64,000 nt of DNA. Source: Leptobrachium leishanense. Lineage: Eukaryota > Chordata > Amphibia > Anura > Megophryidae. Made by a program: the position numbers and the translations under genes. Location: assembly GCA_009667805.1 (NCBI GenBank), contig CM019064.1:72910400-72974399 (forward strand). The letters are read 5' to 3'. The notes below the pieces were generated by a model that did not search any database, was not told the origin of the DNA, and saw only the letters and a list, made by a program, of their open reading frames with translations. This document shows positions 34,970-46,930 of the stretch, piece by piece; positions within the stretch are counted from its first letter, which is position 1, and each line of letters opens with the position of its first letter.

Positions 34970-35260
34970 AGCTCTAAAATGGTGCTAACTGGTACCGCTG
35001 ATTCTGTGGAATCAGTTATCACCAGCTGAAACTCCCCAAAAGTAACCAGATACTCACCCCCTCATCCTGCGGCACGAGCGGTGGCTCCGATCCGCTGCTA
35101 CTGGCAACTGGAAGCAGAGTGAGAAGAGGGGAAAATAGTCCCCAGTCTCCTTCGCAAATCAATCCGTGACCCTGCATAATCTCGTGTGAGTGAGATCGTG
35201 GCAAGTCACGTGACTCGGAAGCACAAGCCATCAGCGTTGTGAGTATCCAGGAGATTAGCA
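34970..35260 (+). repeat. Dispersed repeat (family F), fragment
   Basis: Shares GGTGCTAACT, GAATCAGTTATCACCAGCTG, AACTCCCCAAAA and GGTGGCTCCGATCCGCTGCT with 63190-63430, and in the complement with 59270-59750. No ends, TSD or protein were recognised. The surrounding 34580-36080 otherwise holds nothing I can name. Confidence 0.6.
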
Positions 35261-37401
35261 TTGCGTTCCGATGCAGGCTGCTGAATCCGTGCCTCCCCTG
35301 GAATATGGTAATAAAACGTGAAAGCCAAGCGGAAACCTGCAGGCACAGGTTTTCCCTGTTAGCGTTCCTGTTTTAGCGAGGGGCACGGAGTAGTGCCCTG
35401 GGATGGATGCAGGTGGGCAAGGAAGATGAGATAGAGGTTGAGGCACCGACCTGCTTGGGATCATCCTGGTAGAAATTGAGGGATTGTGCAGGGACTTTGA
35501 CATGTTACCATTAGTCTGATTAAAACCCTGAGATGTTCTTTTTTTTTTTTTTATTACTCTGTTACTCTCCTATTCCGTGAAATATATTTTGCTCTATATT
35601 CCCGTATTTCCTTTTTCTACAGATCATGCTTGGCGACAGTTAGGGACAATTATTCCGTATTGTGTGGTCATAATTTAGTTTGTTTAATTTCTTGTTTCTT
35701 CACACGTCTTTCTATAGCTATTTGTCTTTGATTTTGAGTTCTACTACTCTGGTACCATCTCCCCAGAGATTTTGGCGTGTTCATATCAGGGTTTGGATGA
35801 CGGTTGGATGACGGGGTACCACTTTTAGGTGTCTCTTCTCATCCATCTGACCTCTTATACCTCATTGTTTTTCCCCTTCTTGTGACTTACATTTGACTCT
35901 CTTCTGCTTCCTGTTCTTCACTTTTTTTCTTCCTCATCTACTTATCCCCTCATTTATCTCCCTACCCGTTTTCATTGGTCTGTCCTTTTCATTAGGCTAG
36001 TAGGTGGCAGAGAGAGATGATATTTTCTCACAAGCCCTAACAGTTCATATCTTATAATACCCAATGTCCCCATGATCTCAAGGTCAGTCCTTGAGAATGC
36101 ATATAGCGTTTAAACAAACCAACAACTTTGGTGATGTTCTTCACAAGTTTTTGATACTAATGTATCGCCTGATCTTTGAATTGGGAGGCAGATAAGACTA
36201 CTATTAGAGGTCTATTTATTGCTAGAGCTACAGCACAGAAAAAGGCTCGAGCGGCCAGGGTTGCGAGATCAGAGTTTTGGAAGCGTCACATAAGACTGAT
36301 CATTCTGTTGCTGCATACCAGCAGCTTGTAGATGGAAGTAAGCACTTTAATGACATCCTAAACGCTAATATTCACTTCCAAGTGGTTAAAATAAAATTAT
36401 TTTTCACTTTACAGGAAAATAAACCAGGCCAACTTCTGAACAAGCTTCTTAGTTGCCAGCAAGGGGCTTTTCATGTGCTGCACATTAATCCTGGTGATGG
36501 TACTTTGACCTCTCATCCTGATCAGATATTGCAAGCATTTGCAATGCTATTACCATTGTATAATAGTGGTGGGGACTCAAGGGGAGAGGAGTCAAGGGAA
36601 TGCATTGCCCAAATTCTTATCCAATTTATGCAATACCATTGGGGTCTGTCTTATGGAAGTACAAGCCTTGATACTGGATGAACCGATTGCTCAAGAGGAA
36701 TTAGCAACCGCCCTTAAAACCATGAAGACCAAAATAAATACCCAGGCCCGGATGGTTTCCCTGTTGTATATTATAAAACCTTTGCTTAAACATTGTCACC
36801 TCATTTGATCACCATGTTTAATTTGACATGTACTGGCGCTTGTTTTTCCCCGCCCACTTTAGCTTCCACTATTTGAGTAGTTCCTAAACTGGATAAAGAC
36901 CTTTACGATTGCAAGAATTTTAGGACCATAAACGTTTGTTGAATTGTGACCTCAGCTTCTTGCAAAGATTCTTGCAGACCGCCTCAAACCGTTACTACCA
37001 TCTATTTTGGTGCAGATCTTGTAGGCTTTACTCAAAGCCAGAGACGCGACTACTAGAGTTTTGGATGCTATCATTTTATCTAACAAAAGTGGTGAAGGTC
37101 TCCTTCTCCTTTCCACCAACGCTGAGAAAGCCTTTGACAGGGTGCACTGACACTTCTTGTTCTAAACATTGGAGGCCTTTGGTTTGCCTGAACACCTCCT
37201 GCTATGGATATATGTTTTTTATGACGCTACTACGGCTCGTGTGAGGTCATTGTGGTCCTATCGTCATCATTTCTCATTACCAATGGTATGAGATAGGGCT
37301 GTCCTCTCCTCTGTTTGCTTTGTTTTAAGGGTCTTTTAGAGGTGATTCGCAGAAATGTGAGAATAATAGGACTTCAAGGGGCTCATTCTAGACATAAGAT
37401 T

Positions 37402-37507
37402 TCCACATTTTTTTTATTTATTTTTTTGAGAAAGGATTTTACCAGGAAGGATACATTGAGATTTCGCTCGTCTTCAAGTATGTCCTTGGTGGCGAGTATG
37501 TGCAGAT
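37402..37507 (-). mobile_element. SINE/LINE tail insertion
   Basis: In the complement: TACTCGCCACCAAGGACATA, CTTGAAGACGAGCGAAATCT, CAATGTATCCTTCCTGG, then an A-rich tail. The TACTCGCCAC block is found in the SINEs, not the LINE, so this is a 5'-truncated SINE. It sits inside the L1-like relic. Confidence 0.8.
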
Positions 37508-37771
37508 GACCTATTTTTTTCATTCCTAAACCACGAGACTTCCTGTCGCCTCTAATGAAACACCTCACTCTTTTTGGTGGGGTTTCGGGTTACAAGATAA
37601 TCTGGAAAAATCGCATTTGCTCAGTATACATTTATCACGAATGTATGCTTCTTATGTACGTCATAATTTTACATCTACAGTGAGGTCCAGAAATATTGGG
37701 ACATCGACACAATTCTAACATCTTTGGCTCTATACACCACCACAATGGAGTTGGAATGAAACAAACACTAT

Positions 37772-38644
37772 CAGGGTTATCCAAAGAGATTCGAAAAGTC
37801 ACCGCACGTTCGGTGACTTTTTGTTCTCTTCAATTCGGTTCCTTTTGCCGATCCCATTTCGGTGACCCTGCGGTGTATTCAGCAAGCACCACAGGGTCCC
37901 CGAATTGCAGGGAAAAGCTGCCGCAAACCTGACAAACTACCCGCAAAACCCACCGAATGCACGCCGAAAACCCACAAAAACATTTGGATTAACCTGCCAA
38001 AAACCACGGAAAAAGCCCGAGCAGGAGCCAATCACACACAGCCGAAGCAGTCGACACAGCAGAAGAGGCAGTGAATAAATTAGCAAAATAGTTTGTGTGA
38101 ATGTGTGAAAATGAAACGCTGTTTGCAAAGAAACTACTGAGCGAAAATGTCTGAAATTTACACAGGAGGTCCAGGGAATGATAATAAAAACGGCTGTTAC
38201 AGAAAAAATAATAAACTTAAAAAAAAATCAGAAAAATGCTTAAAATATCCTAAAAAATCTATAAATAAAGAGACTCTTTACTGCAGAATTTTGATAATGA
38301 ACGGTTTATTAGATATTGAATTAAAACCGGAATATTTTTAACATTGAAGTCTATGGGATTCTCCTGAATAAACTTGCCGAATTAATCCACGGAATGGCAG
38401 GGCATTTCGGGAACCTTTCACTGCTGGTTTGTGTTCTCTGAATAGCCGAAACAGTGCTTTTTTATGGGGATTTCACTGCCCTCGAACAGGCACCGAACAA
38501 GTACCGTATGTGCAGGCAATTTGCCAGTATTTGGCGAATTGCCTGCTCTCTGAATAGTCGAATGGCCAGGAAAGGTAACCGAACGCTGATTTTCAGCGTT
38601 CGGTTACCTTTCTCAAGAAATTCGGAGCTCTTTGAATAACCCTG
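37772..38644. mobile_element. Harbinger-type MITE, family A, nested in Tc1
   Basis: CAGGGTTATCCAAAGAG to GCTCTTTGAATAACCCTG. The undisturbed Tc1 sequence (copy A and the opposite repeat) reads ACACAATGTGC or ACACAATGTCC. Here the flanks read ACACTAT and AATGTGC, so exactly 3 bp (AAT, left copy now TAT) was duplicated. 873 bp, non-coding. Confidence 0.93.
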
Positions 38645-38806
38645 AATGTGCTTTAACTGCAGACTGTCAGCTTTAATTTGAGGGTATGTACATCAAACTC
38701 AGGTGAACGGTGTAGGACTTATAGCAGTTTGCAGACGCGCCTCCCACTTGTTAAGGGACCAAAGGTAATGGGACAGAATAATAATCATAAATCAAACTTT
38801 CCCTTC

Positions 38807-39845
38807 TTAATAATTGGTTGCAAATCCTTTACAGTCACTCACAGCCTGAAGTCTGGAATGCATAGACATCACCAAATGCTGGGTTTCATCCCTGGTGATG
38901 CTCTGCCAGGCCTCTACTGCAACTGTCTTCAGTTCCTGCTCGTTCTTGGGGCATTTTCCCTTCAGTTTTGTCTTCAGCAAGTGAAATGCATGCTCAATGG
39001 GATTCAGGACAGGTGATTGACTTGGTCATTGCATAACATTCCACTTCTGTCCCTTCAAAATCTCTTTGGTTGCTTTTTCAGTATGCTTTGGGTCATTGTC
39101 CATCTGCACTGTGAAGCGCCGTCCAATGAGTTCTGCAGCATTTGGCTGAATGTGAGCAGATAATATTGCCCGAAACACTTCAGAATTCATCCTGCTACTT
39201 TTGTCAGCAGTCACATCATCAATAAATACAAGAGAACCAGTTCCATTGGCAGCCATACATGCCCACGCCATGACACTACCACCATCATGCTTCACTGATG
39301 AGGTGGTATGCTTAGGATCATGAGCAGTTCCTTTCCTTCTCCATACTCTTCTCTTCCCATCACTCTGGTATAAGTTGATCTTGGTCTCATCTGTCCATAG
39401 GATCTTGTTCCAGAACTGTGAAGGCTTTGTTAGGTGTTGTTTGGCAAACTCTAATCTGGCCTTCCTGTTTTTGAGGCTCACCAATGGTTTTACATCTTGT
39501 GGTGAACACTCTGTATTCACTCTGGTGAAGTATTCTCTTGATTGTTGACTTTGACACACATACACCTACCTCCTGGAGACTGTTCTTGATCTGGCCAACT
39601 GTTGTGAAGGGTGTTTTCTTCACCAGGGAAAGAATTCTTTGGTCATCCACTACAGTTTTTTTCCGTGGTCTCCCGGGTCTTTTGGTGTTGCTGAGCTCAC
39701 CGGTGCGTTCCTTCTTTTTGAGAGTGTTCCAAACAGTTGTTTTGGCCACACCTAATGTTCTTGTTATCTCTCTGATGGGTTTGTTTTGTTTCTTCAGCCT
39801 AATGATGGCTTGCTTCACTGATAGTGACAGCTCTTTGGATCTCAT
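38807..39845 (-). pseudogene. Tc1-like transposase, broken (family 1, copy B)
   Basis: More complete than copy A. From MRSKELS (39845) it has the helix-turn-helix (TLGVAKTTVWNTLKK), GRPRKK, the second DNA-binding half (TPFTTVGQIKNSLQEVG, VSKSTIKRIL), and the DDE domain with WTDETK, HDGGSVMAW, MDNDPKH and SPVLNPIEH. The C-terminus VEAWQSITRDETQH to CKGFATNY is present, stopping at 38807. Lesions: a 1-nt frameshift near 39490, and TGA replacing the Trp of VMQWPS near 39030. The Asp in SPDLNP also appears changed to Val. The first catalytic Asp, lost in copy A, is kept. Confidence 0.92.
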
Positions 39846-40437
39846 CTTGAGAGTTGACAGCAACAGATTCCAAATGCAAATAGCACACTTGAAATTAACT
39901 CTGGGCCTTTTATCTGCACATTGTAATTGGGGTAATGAGGGACTATCACACATCTGGCCATGGAACAGCTGAGAAGCCAATTATCCCATTACCTTTGGTC
40001 CCTTAACAAGTGTGAGGCACATCTGCAAACTGCTGTAAGTCCTACACCATTCACCTGAGTTGGATGGACATACCCTCAAATTAAAGCTGACAGTCTGCAG
40101 TTAAAGCACATTGTGTTTGTTTCATTCCAACTCCATTGCGATGGTGTATAGAGCCAAAGATGTTAGAATTGTGTCAATGTCCCAATATTTCTGGACCTGA
40201 CTGTACGTGGTGTGACACTCAACTTAAATATGTGGGTATTTGGATTACAAAGAACTCTGGTCAACTTTTTGACTCCAAGTTTGGCTACTTGTTAAAGGAA
40301 TTTAAGACAGGCTTGCCGTCCTCTCGCCTCATTTTTCGCGGATGGGGCATGTGAATGTACCCAAAATGAACGTGATATCTTGGCTATTATATGTTCTTCA
40401 AGAATTGCTAATATCCCTTCTGCATACGTTCTTTAGA

Positions 40438-40631
40438 GCAGTGGTCCTCAAACCGGGTCCTCCGGGTCCACTAACAGGCCAGGTTTGCCAGATATCTGAA
40501 GTACAGCACAGGTGATATGATTTGCTGCTCAGTGATTGCAGGTTTCAGTCTGATTTTCCCCCAAAGGAATCATTAAAACCTAACCTGTTAGTGGGCACTG
40601 AGAACCAGGGATGGTCATTGGGGACCACTGC
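40438..40631. mobile_element. hAT-type MITE, 194 bp
   Basis: GCAGTGGTCCTCAAACC to TTGGGGACCACTGC, with flanks TCTTTAGA and ACTTTATT agreeing at 5 of 8 positions. CAGTGGTYCTCAA ends are typical of hAT MITEs in vertebrates. It interrupts the L1-like relic. Confidence 0.7.
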
Positions 40632-41055
40632 ACTTTATTCTTTATTTCTTGCTTTTGTCTGGTCTAAGGGCTGACCAAGAGTGCAATTGGCGCTTTCTGT
40701 CGCCCAAAGATAGAGGGGCATCTGGCGTTTTTAGATTGGATTGGATTTTAGATTGGATGCTCACTCAATGAGACAAGTTTAGAAGAGAAATTGGCAGATC
40801 ACCCTTTGTGGACTGCCCTTGGTTACCTTTGCACCAACTGTGACTTTGGTACACTCATTTGGCCTCTATCAAGATACATTGCAGCTGTGGTGCGTGATCA
40901 GGGGACCTTTTAGCTTATTGCCCTCTCTATCGCCCCTCCTAAAATGGAAAATGACCTTATTTCTACCATGTCTAAATTAGGGAATCAAAGCATGGAAATA
41001 AGGGTCGATTTCTATTCCCACCTATGTTTCCTCCATAATATGGTTGAGGTTTTAA

Positions 41056-41494
41056 CCCCTTCACTGCTGAGCCATTTCACCTCTGTGTGCTGAGCTCATT
41101 TTTACACATCATGTTTAAACGCGATTTAAAGTCAAGTTTTATTATACGACCCAGACAGATTGTATATCCTTTATTTCGGCAGACTCGGCAGACTCATAAT
41201 ATATCATTATAATATGAATTTGTCATGTCCTGCCAGAATGCTATAACAAAAAATGTAAAGAAAAAGTGAATTTCCATTAAAATTTCAATCATCTACAGCT
41301 TGTAAAGTAATTTTTTTCACAGACTATCATCCAAGCCTTTGCGGTTATATATTCTAAGGGTACGCTTGTTAAAAAAATTATAACTGGGAACCCGTTACTT
41401 TATTTTCTGAGAAATTATGTAATTTTCGCTAAAAAAACCTTAGTGCAACATCATTGTTCACACTATAACTGAAATGTGAACAATAGTGCTGCAT

Positions 41495-41527
<33 letters not shown>

Positions 41528-41850
41528 TGTTTTTTTTTTTTTATTATTTTTTAAAATTGTTTTTACTTTAACATGGTCATGTTGGGTATCTTTCCAATGA
41601 TACCAAGATACCAAACATTAACCTCTAGCTACCATGGATCAGGAGATAGGGGGTCCAAATGACCCCCTTATCTCCACCATAGGGAAAGCCCTTGGCAGCT
41701 AGGGGTTAATTCTCATACTGACGTGCCATGCGTGATGACGTCAGTGGGCGGGAGGATCCCGAGAGGTTTGGCTGACATCCAAGATGTCAGCCATCTCCAG
41801 GCGAGGTCCGCGATCTGGTGCCGAATCGTGGACATGCACCTAAGGGGTTT
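41056..41850 (+). mobile_element. piggyBac-like element, right end degraded
   Basis: TTAA at 41052-41055 followed by CCCCTTCACTGCTGAGCC, then the family interior (ACGACCCAGACAGATTGTAT, (TAA)n near 41497, GATCAGGAGATAGGGGG, CTGACATCCAAGATGTCAGC). The right end near 41845 reads AAGGGGTTTGAC, with TTAA lost. Beyond it, TTGGGAACCACTG at about 41880 looks like a leftover hAT-MITE end. Confidence 0.65.
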
Positions 41851-41894
41851 GACCTGTTAGAGGTACTTGCGGACCGCGGTTGGGAACCACTGTG

Positions 41895-42549
41895 ATTGAC
41901 CAACCTAAGATCTATCTTAAAGTAGTTATCATACTCCTCCTCTGAAGACTGTGGGCATGCTGAAAGTTTGCAGGCTGAAGACTGGAGGCCAAGAAAAACC
42001 TGTATATATTGAGAGTGAGCATAAGGGTCTCTCTCAAACAAGGTGCAAATATATGGCCCTGACAATTAACTGGGCCTAACCCACTCAGAAATAAATAAAA
42101 AAAAACACAACACCTAGGAGGAGTAAGAAGACTGCTCCCACACTCCCCTAACTGGCAGGGACATGGTGCCAGATATAATCACAGAATTAGGTAAAGCCCA
42201 CAGACCATGGTCTTTATTGAAAGAAAATAATAAACAGAAATATATCAAAAAACAACCACACACAAAATCTTAAAAGAAAGGTACATATAGGTCAGAAATG
42301 AACCTTCAAATAGGACACTTCCATGGTAGCTTAAAAGTATCTCTTTACACAGAGTGAAAATTCAAAGAGCCACAATACAACATTATATCAGCAGGCCACA
42401 CACATAGAAGCCCATACGTACGCAACATAAATGATGAAACGTGAGAAGCACAGATAGCACAGTAATTACTGTCACAGACCAATTTACTAAGCAGACTAAA
42501 TTACATATTAGTATATAAATGAAGCACAGCACCGCTGCATACCAAGACC
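41895..42549. other. No recognised feature
   Basis: No supported gene or bounded repeat before the minisatellite begins. Confidence 0.4.
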
Positions 42550-44014
42550 ACACTGCCGGGCAGCACCTTTACAGTATAATTAATGCAGCATATGATTCCT
42601 CACACTGCTAGGCAGCACCTTTACAGTATAATTAATGCAGCATATGATTCCTCACACTGCTGGGCAGCACCTTTACAGTATAATTAATGCAGCATATGAT
42701 TCCTCACACTGCCGGGCAGCACCTCTACAGTATAATAATGCAGCATATGATTCCTCACACTGCTGGGCAGCACCTCTACAGTATAATAATGCAGCATATG
42801 ATTCCTCACACTGCTGGGCAGCACCTTTACAGTATAATAATACAGCATATGATTCCTCACACTGCCGGGCAGCACCTCTACAGTATAATAATGCAGCATA
42901 TGATTCCTCACACTGCTGGGCAGCACCTCTACAGTATAATAATGCAGCATATGATTCCTCACACTGCCGGGCAGCACCTCTACAGTATAATAATGCAGCA
43001 TATGATTCCTCACACTGCTGGGCAGCACCTTTACAGTATAATAATGCAGCATATGATTCCTCACACTGCCGGGCAGCACCTCTACAGTATAATAATGCAG
43101 CATATGATTCCTCACACTGCCGGGCAGCACCTTTACAGTATAATAATGCAGCATATAAATCCTCACACTGCTGGGCAGCACCTCTACAGTATAATAATGC
43201 AGCATATGATTCCGCACACTGCTGGGCAGCACCTTTACAGTATAATTAATGCAGCATATGATTCCTCACACTGCCGGGCAGCACCTCTACAGTATAATTA
43301 ATGCAGCATATGATTCCGCACACTGCCGGGCAGCACCTCTACAGTATAATTAATGCAGCATATGAATCCACACCCTGCTGGACAGCATCTCTACAGTATA
43401 ATTAATGCAGCATATGATTCCTCACACTGCTGGGCAGCACCTTTACAGTATAATTAATGCAGCATATGATTCCTCACACTGCCGGGCAGCACCTCTACAG
43501 TATAATTAATGCAGCATATGATTCCGCACACTGCTGGACAGCACCTCTACAGTATAATAATGCAGCATATGATTCCGCACACTGCCGGGCAGCACCTCTA
43601 CAGTATAATTAATGCAGCATATGAATCCACACCCTGCTGGACAGCACCTCTACAGTATAATAATGCAGCATATGATTCCTCACACTGCCGGGCAGCACCT
43701 TTACAGTATAATAATGCAGCATATAAATCCTCACACTGCTGGGCAGCACCTCTACAGTATAATAATGCAGCATATGATTCCTCACACTGCCGGGCAGCAC
43801 CTTTACAGTATAATAATGCAGCATATGAATCCTCACACTGCTGGGCAGCACCTCTACAGTATAATAATGCAGCATATGATTCCTCACACTGCCGGGCAGC
43901 ACCTCTACAGTATAATTAATGTAGCATATGAATCCACACCCTGCTGGACAGCACCTCTACAGTATAATAATGCAGCATATGATTCCGCACACTGCCGGGC
44001 AGCACCTCTACAGT
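42550..44014. repeat. 51/52-bp minisatellite, about 28 units
   Basis: The unit is TGCAGCATATGATTCCTCAC, ACTGCCGGGCAGCACCT and CTACAGTATAATAA. Units with TATAATAAT are 51 bp and those with TATAATTAAT are 52 bp. Variants CTGGG/CCGGG and CTCTAC/CTTTAC alternate, and a distinct variant (GAATCCACACCCTGCTGGAC) recurs near 43362, 43618 and 43925, showing higher-order duplication. Blocks of 51-bp units keep frame, giving long repetitive ORFs on both strands. These are a by-product of a unit length divisible by three, not genes. Ends next to a family B MITE. Confidence 0.97.
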
Positions 44015-44029
44015 CTGACTCTAGCTTTA

Positions 44030-44456
44030 GGCTGGGGTCAAACCAGCGCACTTTTAACGTGCGTTCTGGCGCACTTAATTACAGCCGCAATAGCAGCAAA
44101 TGACGGGCAATGACGGCCAATATACGAAGTACGGCCACAGAAAAGTCCGGCCGTGCAACGCAAGTGGAATTTGAACGCATTTTTTCGAATACGCAGAACC
44201 GCTAGTACTGACGTACAGAGTGCGCTGCAGCGGCATAGCGGCATGTGTGCGTGATGAGGAGATGTCAGATGCTGCTTATGTCCAGCCTACATAACGTCCA
44301 GATGCAAAAAAGTGTTTTATTGACGATCCGTAAAAAATCAAGCACGAAAATGCGCGTCGTCTGACCGTTTTTGCGCATTCCATGAAAAAATACGTCACTG
44401 CGTTCGGACGCATTTTTGACTTTCGTGGGGAAAAATGCTTTCGTTTGACCCTAGCC
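44030..44456 (+). mobile_element. Harbinger-type MITE, family B
   Basis: GGCTGGGGTCAAACC to GTTTGACCCTAGCC, flanked by TTA on both sides (44027-44029 and 44457-44459). Same interior blocks as the copy at 27.2 kb (GTTCTGGCGCAC, AATATACGAAGTACGG, GTCCGGCCG), somewhat diverged. Confidence 0.9.
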
Positions 44457-44464
44457 TTAACCGG

Positions 44465-45035
44465 CGCGATGTGTGCATCTTCTGAGAAGATACGCTATTA
44501 GGCTAGGGACAGATGAGCGCATTTTCTGCGGCCACCGTCAAAATGTACGTCGATGCGTGCGCACGCATTTTTTCACGGAATACGCTTAAGTGGTCAGACG
44601 ATGCGCAATTCTGGACGTATTTCATGACGATGGGGTGAAAAGAAGTCTAGGGAAATCCGGCTGTTTGAACGTTATGTTGGCCGCACACTAGCAGCGTCTG
44701 ACATCTCCTAATCACGCACACACGCTGCTATGCGGCCGCAGCGCACTCTGTACGTCTGTAGCAGCGGTTTAACGTTCTCGAAAAAATGCGTTCATTTTCC
44801 ACTTGCGTTGCGCGGCCGGACTTTTGTGCGACCGTACTTCGTATATTGGCTGTCATTGCCCGTCATCTGCTGCTAGTGCGGCCGTGATTATGTGCGCCAG
44901 AACGCACGTTCGCACTGCCTCAGTCTGACCCTAGCCTAATAAGTGTAGCGGGGAAGCCGGCTGCTCATTTTGTATCGCTCCCTCTACACTAATAACATAT
45001 CTTCTCAGAAGCTGCACACAGCGCACTGGTGTGTG
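44465..45035. mobile_element. Inverted-repeat element hosting a family B MITE
   Basis: GTGTGCATCTTCTGAGAAGA followed by TACGCTATTA is matched in inverted order by TAATAACATATCTTCTCAGA and AGCTGCACAC. Between them lie the MITE at 44501-44936 and a short GC-rich stretch. The host looks like a short foldback element of about 130 bp. Superfamily unknown. Confidence 0.6.
44501..44936 (-). mobile_element. Harbinger-type MITE, family B, near-identical to 27.2 kb copy
   Basis: 436 bp. Its complement follows the element at 27192-27626 almost base for base, with only a handful of differences visible over the whole length. Flanks are TTA (left) and TAA (right), which fits a TWA target but with one mismatch. 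Suggests recent amplification of this subfamily. Confidence 0.9.
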
Positions 45036-45039
45036 CAGC

Positions 45040-45430
45040 TTCTAACAGCATGGGAGACGGGAGGCTGCGCTTGTTGGTGGATCCAGGAATCAGGTGAGTA
45101 TTAGAAAGAAAGAAAAGTTTTATTTTATGTTCCTGGGGACATTTAAAAATGTCCTCGGATTTAATTTTTTTTAAAAAATGTGTCGCCTCTCCTTAGCCTG
45201 GTGGTCAGTGGGGGGTTCCCTGGATCCTGGTTGTGGGGGGGGGGGGTCTGACGTGGCCACAGGTGCAGTGGCTCCCTCCCTGTGCTGCTTTTCTCTGCCA
45301 CATGCACCCGACCGGCCAGTCCGCACTGTCGCAGCTTTGTCATCCGGCATCCATTCGCTCCTCAAGGGGGTCCTTGGGAGGCCCCGCAAGGCTGCCCTCT
45401 ACAGTGCCTGATTAGAGGGCCGCGTCTGCC
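45040..45430. other. No recognised feature, GC-rich
   Basis: GC-rich stretch (including a G10 run near 45235-45246) with overlapping ORFs in several frames and no protein motif. No promoter or gene is supported. Confidence 0.4.
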
Positions 45431-45431
45431 T

Positions 45432-45720
45432 GATGTTTTAGCAACAAGGTGTGGGAAATGTTGAATCCCATAGGCTTCAATGTTAAAAATATTTCCGTTT
45501 TAATTCAATATCTAGTAAACCGTTGCTTATAATATTCTGCAGTAACGAGTCTCTTTATTTTTAGATTTTTTTTGATTTTTTTAAGCATCTTTTAAAAAAA
45601 ATTCATTTTTTTTCTGAACTTTTAGCGAACATCCCGAAATGTTTGCAGTTTGCGAACGTTCGAAAAGCCGATGTTCGATCATCGAACCGATTTGCACTGG
45701 CAGCCTATCCCTATCCAGCG
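45432..45720. mobile_element. Family A MITE fragment
   Basis: ATGTTAAAAATATTTCCGTT, TTAATTCAATATCTAGTAAA and CTGCAGTAACGAGTCTCTTT match the middle of the family A MITEs. Ends are missing. Confidence 0.7.
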
Positions 45721-45954
45721 GTGGTCTGACTTCCTTGAAATAAGACCCTGATTTTATACCCCTTCCCGGCACACTAACGTCATTGCGACTTGCGCGATAA
45801 CGTCAGTTTCAGGCGCCTCCCGGCAAAGCCGGAAGAGCACCTGAAAGGACAAGGGGGTCGATCGGGAGGAGGTTAAAGTAAAACAGAGGCAGCGCTGGAA
45901 AGGTCGCAGTGTGACCTTTCCAGCGCTGTTTCTCTTTAACCTCTGAGGTGCCGA

Positions 45955-46930
45955 ACCACGATCCAGAGCATGGCCTTTTCAATAATACAAACATGACCAT
46001 GGTACAAGTAAAAAAAAATATATATATATATATATATAAATAATAATAAAAACTTTAAAAATAACATTTTAAAAATATAAAAACGTCGGATTTTTTGTAT
46101 TTTTTTTAATGCGGCACTATTGTTCACATTTCAATCATAATGTGAACAATAATGCTGTACTAACAATTTTTTGGGGGTTTTAGCTAAAATCACGTAATTT
46201 TGCTGAAAAATAAAATAATGGGTTCCCAGTTCTAATTTTTTTAACAAGCGTACCCCATAGAATATATAACCGCAAAGGTTCGGATGATAAAATGGGAAAA
46301 AATGTATTTTTACACGCTGCAGATGATGATTGGAAATTCACAGTTTTTAAAAATTTTCGTCATAACATTCTGGCAGGGAATGACGAATACATATAATAAT
46401 GATATATTATGAATCTGTCGAAAACAGGATATACAATTTGACTGGGTCTTTTAATAAAACGTGACCTCGAATTGCGTTTAACTCCTTCACTGCCAATATC
46501 GAGATATCTCGGTATGCTGATCCGCAGCCCAAAAGCAAATGAAATTCGCTTGCTGCAAACGAATTTCGTTAGCTTTTGGGCATAATGCCCAAAGAGCTAA
46601 AACTGTAAAATGAGCTGCTCAAAGCTCTGAAATATCAGGCTCTCAGCAACTGATGCAGGGAGATATAGAAGAAAATAGATCTGCTGGTAAAACCTCTAGC
46701 TCAATTTGGCAGTAGATGGCGCCATCAACTGGCCAAAAATAGTCTATTTATAGTAAGACATACAATAGGTATAAAAACTCAAATTTTTTTTTTTAATTAA
46801 TAAAAAATTATTTTACAAAAAAACGCAGGTTCCTGATGCTGTTTTTTTTGAAAATCACTTGGTAGTGAAGTGGTTAAACATGATGAGCAAAAACGGTATA
46901 AATTAGCACAGCACACAGAAGTGAAAAGGT
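45955..46930 (-). mobile_element. piggyBac-like family, inverted degraded copies
   Basis: In the complement it shows the family interior: ATGACCATGGTACAAG-type start, TGTGAACAATAATGCTG, TAATGATATATTATGAATCT. A TTAACTCCTTCACTGCC end lies near 46480 and a GTGAAGTGGTTAAACATGAT junction near 46870. At least two overlapping or nested copies are implied. Boundaries are approximate. Confidence 0.5.

Larger units (their letters stand above)
37678..40203 (-). mobile_element. Tc1/mariner element, family 1, copy B
   Basis: CAGTGAGGTCCAGAAATATT to AATATTTCTGGACCTGACTG, flanked by TA at 37676-37677 and 40204-40205. The inverted repeats are long, over 200 bp: the blocks AACTGCAGACTGTCAGC, ATTTGAGGGTATGTACATC and CACTTGTTAAGGGACC recur inverted at the right end. 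This is the IR/DR arrangement known from Sleeping Beauty-type Tc1 elements. A family A MITE (37772-38644) is inserted in the left repeat. Without it the element is about 1.65 kb. Confidence 0.95.
36090..41050 (+). pseudogene. L1-like LINE ORF2 relic, split
   Basis: Degraded reverse-transcriptase ORF in shifting frames. 36180-36400: IRGLFIARATAQKKAR. 36370-36560: VKIKLFFTLQENKPGQLLN, then DGTLTSHPDQILQAF. 36670-36760: LDEPIAQEELATALKTMKT. 36950-37250: ILADRLKPLLPS, NAEKAFDRVH and LLWIYVFYDATTARV. 37540-37610: FGGVSGYKI. After a Tc1 insertion it resumes at 40206 with QLKYVGIWITKNSGQLF and LLKEFKT. Many stops and frameshifts. Motifs fit L1/Tx1-type elements. The span includes a SINE tail (37402-37507), a Tc1 (37678-40203) and a hAT-type MITE (40438-40631), all younger than the relic. 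Confidence 0.8.

Noticed and set aside
42635..43301. Long repetitive ORFs (up to 204 residues) on both strands
   Set aside because: They are produced by a 51-bp minisatellite unit lacking stops in several frames. Frame is lost at each 52-bp unit and there is no promoter or domain.
42550..44014. CRISPR-like array
   Set aside because: Units are contiguous and similar over their whole length with no unique spacers, and the genome is animal.
45171..45464. Overlapping ORFs in a GC-rich stretch as a host exon
   Set aside because: Open frames on both strands reflect base composition. No protein motif or consistent splice sites.
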